Assembly (NCBI GenBank): GCA_035578905.1 | Contig: JAQJVL010000046.1 | Span: forward strand, 2,602,730-2,666,729 | Origin: Stictocephala bisonia | Taxonomy: Eukaryota; Arthropoda; Insecta; Hemiptera; Membracidae | Direction: 5' to 3' | DNA length: 64,000 bases | In this document: piece by piece, positions 59,356 to 64,000 of the stretch | Position numbering within the stretch: the first letter of the stretch is position 1 | Layout of the letters: each line of letters starts with the position of its first letter | The notes under the pieces: generated by a model | Database searches by the model: none | What the model was told of the DNA's origin: nothing | What the model saw: only the letters and a program-made list of their open reading frames with translations | Position numbers and translations under genes: made by a program

Positions 59356-59711
59356 AGAGTTTGCAGAGAATGTCAGCCATGTTGGTTTTAATCCCATAAG
59401 AACAATGTCATTTGCGAATCCATATTTTTTTATTTATTAACCAGAGGTTGAGTATGAAATTTTTTAAACGTTATCATATTGCGCATTATTGAGGTTTCTC
59501 TTGAATGCAGATGAAAATAATGAAAAAATATGAAAATTAAAACTTCAAACTAAATATTTTTTATGATTTTTTTCTATAAAAGTATTTAGGAATCCGCAAA
59601 GCAATTTCAACGCTCAGTTTCATTCATGATCAAATGCAATTTGTTTGAAAAAAGTCCGTTTGAAAATAACTGTTTAATTTGGATAAGCGTGATCATATGT
59701 CCGGTTCGGCC
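59356..59711. mobile_element. Truncated second copy of the 1262-2547 TIR element
   Basis: AGAGTTTGCAGAGAATGTCA and GCCATGTTGGTTTTAATCCC start this copy. The following sequence matches the reverse complement of 2190-2547 throughout, for example ATATTGCGCAT, CAAACTAAATATTTTTT, GCAATTTGTTTG and ATATGTCCGGTT. The 96-bp array and other terminus are missing; the copy ends where the 116-bp array begins. Confidence 0.88.
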
Positions 59712-61920
59712 GGGTTGTTAACAGGTTTCGTAGAATAGGAGTCATATTACTAAAAAGGGTTCTAGCAGGGACACTTAAGTGGCTTTATATGACAATATAG
59801 TGGGGGCACTAATGTAGTATGATATGACAGTGAATTAACATATTAAGTAGAGTGAGATTAATATACCAACAAGTGTTCTAGGTTGGACACTTAAGTGGCT
59901 TTATATGATAGGATAGTGGGGGCACTAATGTAGTATGATATGACAGTGAATTAACATATTTAGTAGAGTGAGATTAATATACCAACAAGTGTTCTAGGTT
60001 GGACACTTAAGTGGCTTTATATGACAGGATTGTGGGGGCACTAATGTAGTATGATAAGACAGTGAATTAACATATTTAGTAGAGTGAGATTAATATACCA
60101 ACAAGTGTTCTAGGTTGGACACTTAAGTGGCTTTATATGATAGGATAGTGGGGGCACTAATGTAGTATGATATGACAGTGAATTAACATATTTAGTAGAG
60201 TGAGATTAATATACCAACAAGTGTTCTAGGTTGGACACTTAAGTGGCTTTATATGATAGGATAGTGGGGGCACTAATGTAGTATGATATGACAGTGAATT
60301 AACGTATTTAGTAGAGTGAGATTAATATACCAACAAGTGTTCTAGGTTGGACACTTAAGTGGCTTTATATGACAGGATTGTGGGGGCACTAATGTAGTAT
60401 GATATGACAGTGAATTAACATATTTAGTAGAGTGAGATTAATATACCAACAAGTGTTCTAGGTTGGACACTTAAGTGGCTTTATATGACAGGATTGTGGG
60501 GGCACTAATGTAGTATGATATGACAGTGAATTAACATATTTAGTAGAGTGAGATGAATATACCAACAAGTGTTCTAGGTTGGACACTTAAGTGGCTTTAT
60601 ATGATAGGATAGTGGGGGCACTAATGTAGTATGATATGACAGTGAATTAACATATTTAGTAGAATGAGATTAATATACCAACAAGTGTTCTAGGTTGGAC
60701 ACTTAAGTGGCTTTATATGATAGGATAGTGGGGGCTCTAATGTAGTATGATATGACAGTGAATTAACATATTTAGTAGAGTGAGATTAATATACCAACAA
60801 GTGTTCTAGGTTGGACACTTAAGTGGCTTTATATGATAGGATAGTGGGGGCACTAATGTAGTATAATATGACAGTGAATTAACATATTTAGTAGAGTGAG
60901 ATTAATATACCAACAAGTGTTCTAGGTTGGACACTTAAGTGGCTTTATATGACAGGATTGTGGGGGCACTAATGTAGTATGATATGACAGTGAATTAACA
61001 TATTTAGTAGAGTGAGATTAATATACCAACAAGTGTTCTAGGACACTTAAGTGGCTTTATATGACAGGATTGTGGGGGCACTAATGTAGTATGATATGAC
61101 AGTGAATCAACATATTTAGTAGAGTGAGATTAATATACCAACAAGTGTTCTAGGTTGGACACTTAAGTGGCTTTATATGATAGGATAGTGGGGGCACTAA
61201 TGTAGTATGATATGACAGTGAATTAACATGTTTAGTAGAATGAGATTAATATACCAACAAGTGTTCTAGGTTGGACACTTAAGTGGCTTTATATGATAGG
61301 ATAGTGGGGGCTCTAATGTAGTATGACATGACAGTGAATTAACATATTTAGTAGAGTGAGATTAATATACCAACAAGTGTTCTAGGTTGGACACTTAAGT
61401 GGCTTTATATGATAGGATAGTGGGGGCACTAATGTAGTATGATATGACAGTGAATTAACATATTTAGTAGAGTGAGATTAATATACCAACAAGTGGAGGT
61501 TGTTTAATAATTAATATACCAACAAGAGGAAGTAAGGTTGGACACTTAAGTGGCTTTATATGACAGTATAGTGGGGGCACTAATGTAGTATGATATGACA
61601 GTGAATTAACATATTTAGTAGAGTGAGATTAATATACCAACAAGTGTTCTAGGTTGGACACTTGTGATATGATGGGTGATGGGGTAATAAGCATGTTTAG
61701 TAGGAGTCATGCTACTAACAAATGTTGTAGCGGTGACATAAGTGGCATGATACGTATGGCAGGTTAGTTAACATGTTTCTTAGAATAGGACTCTGTTAAT
61801 AAAAAAAGGCCCTACCAGGGACACTTAGTTGATCTGATATGGAAAGGTCGGTAACATGGTTAGTAAAGTGGGAGTCATATTACTAATATGGGTTCGACAC
61901 GTTACTAACTCGGGTTCCAG
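59712..61920 (+). repeat. 116-bp satellite, about 16 uniform copies with degenerate edges
   Basis: TTGGACACTTAAGTGGCTTT recurs at 59883, 59999 and 60115, a 116-bp period, through about 61680. Units contain AGTGGGGGCACTAATGTAGT, ATGATATGACAGTGAATTAA and GATTAATATACCAACAAGTG. Partial, diverged units occur at 59712-59860 and 61680-61920. One copy near 61490-61540 has a local duplication of AATATACCAACAAG. Confidence 0.95.
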
Positions 61921-62487
61921 AAGAGACTCTCACTCACACTTACGAATTGTTCTATAGTTATTGGCTTTAGAGGAAATATAATTGGAACTCTAGCAGGAAA
62001 CAATGGCAATGTGATGGCCAATGTAAACAATGCATTCTTGAAGGAAATACCCAAGCAGCCCGAGAATAAAAAAGACCATTATTTCGGTACAGTTTCGACA
62101 ACATGCCAATTATCTCGCTTTCCCTTGCACGAAGTTCGAGACTCCAGCAATAGGTTCGAGCCCCCGACATTTTCCTAACGGGGCCCTGTACCAAGTGAAA
62201 TGTGGCAAAACACCGTTAGCCTATATGCCTGCCAGAACATGTAGTTATTTTTATACAAACATAAGCATACAAATTGTTTGAGAAGAATACAGTTATTTTC
62301 TAAACTGAACACCGTTACAGTCCTTCAACTTCATTTCATCACGGGCCACCCACCCAAGTACGTACCCACCTGACCTTAAACTAAATCCCGCTCTGGCTCG
62401 GCCTCTACTAGCCAAACTTCGTACTACGGTTAATGGACTGCACAGGTTCCCGGTTGTCCCTCTCCACCCCGAGCAAGATGGTAAGAT
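61921..62487. other. Unannotated, with a repeated 105-bp segment at the right
   Basis: 62379-62487 (AATCCCGCTCTGGCTCGGCC, CTACTAGCCAAACTTCG, TTGTCCCTCTCC) recurs at 63199-63305 inside the neighbouring Harbinger element. A tRNA B-box-like GGTTCGAGCCC lies at 62153-62163 without a convincing A box. Confidence 0.5.
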
Positions 62488-62490
62488 TTA

Positions 62491-63791
62491 GGCCTCTTCC
62501 TACGTGGGCGACAGGAGCGACGCGACAAGAACGACAAAGCGTTTCCAGTGTCACGCTATGATCGTCCATATTTGGTAGGTTTTTGCGTCCTACGTGGACT
62601 GGCGTGCGACACTGGCGTTGCGGGTGACACTGATTGCTAATGTATTCGAAACAGTCAGTTTCACTATGATCTCCAAAGAGAAAAGACAGAAGCTGATGCT
62701 TCTATATAGTTCTTGTGTGGGGTACGCGTATTTGAAAAGAAAGGTGACCGATAGATGTGAAAAGAACATTATTTTTAAAGAAAGACTTTTGTATGGCGAG
62801 TTCCAACATCTTTATAGAAGATTGCGCCAGTACCCGCAACTATTTCGTAATTATACTAGAATGTCAGTTGAAATATTCGATTACATTGTCAGCGTTTTAA
62901 AAAGTGATAAAAATTTGTAAACAAAATTTTCAAAAACCAACTTCAATTGAAGAAGCTCAAATCTTATTCTGATTCATAATCTCTCATTCATTAACTTGTT
63001 ATGGTAGTGAATATGGCGCATGTTCCACAGTGATGGGTACTTTTTCTCTGTAGCAATGAATTATTCCACAGGCATAATGAAAACACGTGTAGAATCTAAA
63101 CGCAATAGTCGATCGCTGTAGTTTTAAACGCTGGTGTCGCTGCGGGTGCGTTCGTCCTACGTTAGATTCGCGGGCGACATCAGCTATAAGTCGCGCCAAC
63201 TAAGTCCCGCTCTGGGTCGGCCGCTACTAGCCAAACTCCATATTACGACTAAGGGTTTGCACATGTTTCCTTTTGTCCCTCTCCGGCCCGAGCACAAGGG
63301 TAGATTGATTGCCTTATTAACTGCTGGGTTCCAGTATAAAGGAGTATTTTGTGAGTTACTGGACAGAAGATAGTTTGTGACTGACTAGTGGTGTGTCGGT
63401 CTCCTTGTGTACATTAAAACCCTAAGGGAAGGGCTTGTCTCTTCAGAGCAATAAAATCATAAACTTGGTCGGCTTTTTTCAAAGAAAACCAATGTTTTCA
63501 GGCTGACATTCGTTTTATACACGCAACCCCCCCCCCCCCGCACCCTCACTTACAGGGAGGCACCCAGAGTGGAATTTAGATGGCGCAACTTATACACCTG
63601 CGACAGCAGCTTCACTTTACGGGTGACAGCAGCAAGATACAAACTCGTTTGTAGCTACAAAATACGCTCGAAACGCAACGCACGCAAATGTCACCAATGT
63701 TGTTCACTAAAAACGCTCCAATTCACTAAAATCGGTTTGAAATGTTGCTGCTCTTGTCGCGTCGCTCCTGTCGCCCACGTAGGAAGGGGCC
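62491..63791. mobile_element. Defective PIF/Harbinger transposon
   Basis: Terminal inverted repeats of about 40 bp start GGCCTCTTCCTACGTGGGCG and are mirrored at 63752-63791. TTA flanks both ends (62488-62490 and 63792-63794), the Harbinger target duplication. Inside is the 5' part of a HARBI1-like transposase gene (62666-62920). A segment at 63199-63305 is homologous to sequence outside the left end and is probably a nested or captured repeat. The catalytic part is missing. Confidence 0.92.
62666..62920 (+). pseudogene. N-terminal fragment of HARBI1-like Harbinger transposase
   Basis: From the ATG at 62666 the 84-codon frame reads MISKEKRQKLMLLYSSC near the start, then LLYGEFQHLYRRLRQYPQLF and YTRMSVEIFDYIVSVL. 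The segment GEFxHLxxxLRxxPxxFxxYxRMSVExFDY is the conserved N-terminal helical part of Harbinger nucleases, upstream of the DDE catalytic domain. The frame ends at 62920 and no DDE region follows before the right terminus, so no active transposase can be made. Low-complexity AT-rich sequence after the stop suggests an internal deletion. Confidence 0.82.
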
Positions 63792-64000
63792 TTATTGTTC
63801 TGTCAACTCTTGGCCTCCACAGAAGTGGTTTGTGAGTTAAAATATTAAAAATGAAAAGCAGTAACGTTTCGTTAAATTATTTGTAATCAGCATAACCATA
63901 CGATCTAAAGAACATGAAAAATATTAATAATTTGCCTAAAATTGTAATTACTGATACAGTGTAAACATATTTACAATTCCTCCATGCCAGACACATCAAG
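63792..64000. other. Window end, nothing recognised
   Basis: AT-rich sequence beyond the TTA duplication of the Harbinger element. Confidence 0.5.

Noticed and set aside
62090..62170. tRNA-like B box GGTTCGAGCCC
   Set aside because: No matching A box at the right distance and no acceptor stem.
63525..63540. Poly-C tract as G-quadruplex or regulatory site
   Set aside because: A single homopolymer inside a decayed transposon; no supporting context.

Overview
The window looks like nuclear DNA from an arthropod, most likely an insect. It is AT-rich, has split genes with GT/AG introns, and carries LINE, SINE, hAT, PIF/Harbinger and mariner-like repeats, with occasional TTAGG-type (CCTAA) motifs. 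The order is not certain; a hemipteran-like genome is a guess from overall repeat style. I see nothing bacterial: no operons, CRISPR array or rRNA operon.

One conserved host gene is clear. A TGF-beta superfamily ligand lies on the minus strand, with a propeptide exon at 12357-12636 and the terminal exon at 8362-8881 carrying the furin site and the nine-cysteine growth-factor domain. The two exons join in matching phase across a 3.5-kb intron. Its upstream exons were not found. Weaker gene traces are a possible first coding exon at 41891-41941 (+), an exon-like open block at 45232-45610 (+), and decayed or unrecognised minus-strand coding sequence at 5191-5930 and 7700-8076.

Most of the rest is repeat. 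Adding array lengths, about 24-25 kb (near 38%) is tandem repeat from 14 unrelated families, with periods 96 (1.3 kb), 92 (6.2), 74 (17.1), 80 (20.2), 148 (24.2-31.8), 42 (32.5-37.5), 121 (39.7), 36 (five dispersed sites), 82 (47.8), 44 (49.9), 32 (51.5), 101 (55.0), 64 (57.5) and 116 bp (59.7). Between them lie mobile elements: a 5'-truncated LINE with an intact 448-codon reverse-transcriptase frame inside the 42-bp array, a decayed LINE at 12.9-14.4 kb, a LINE tail at 21.6 kb, four tRNA-like SINE copies, two hAT MITEs with 8-bp target duplications, a defective PIF/Harbinger element with TTA duplications, and several long hairpin MITEs.

The most informative structures show how satellites and mobile DNA interact. 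In the element at 1262-2547 the repeated 96-bp unit contains the element's own terminal inverted repeat, and a second repeat-free copy lies at 59.36 kb. A LINE and a SINE each interrupt an older array. A mariner-like MITE is nested in one arm of another MITE. Very long hairpins at 10.2 kb and 45.85 kb could make double-stranded RNA if transcribed. I saw no clearly new enzymatic or defence system.
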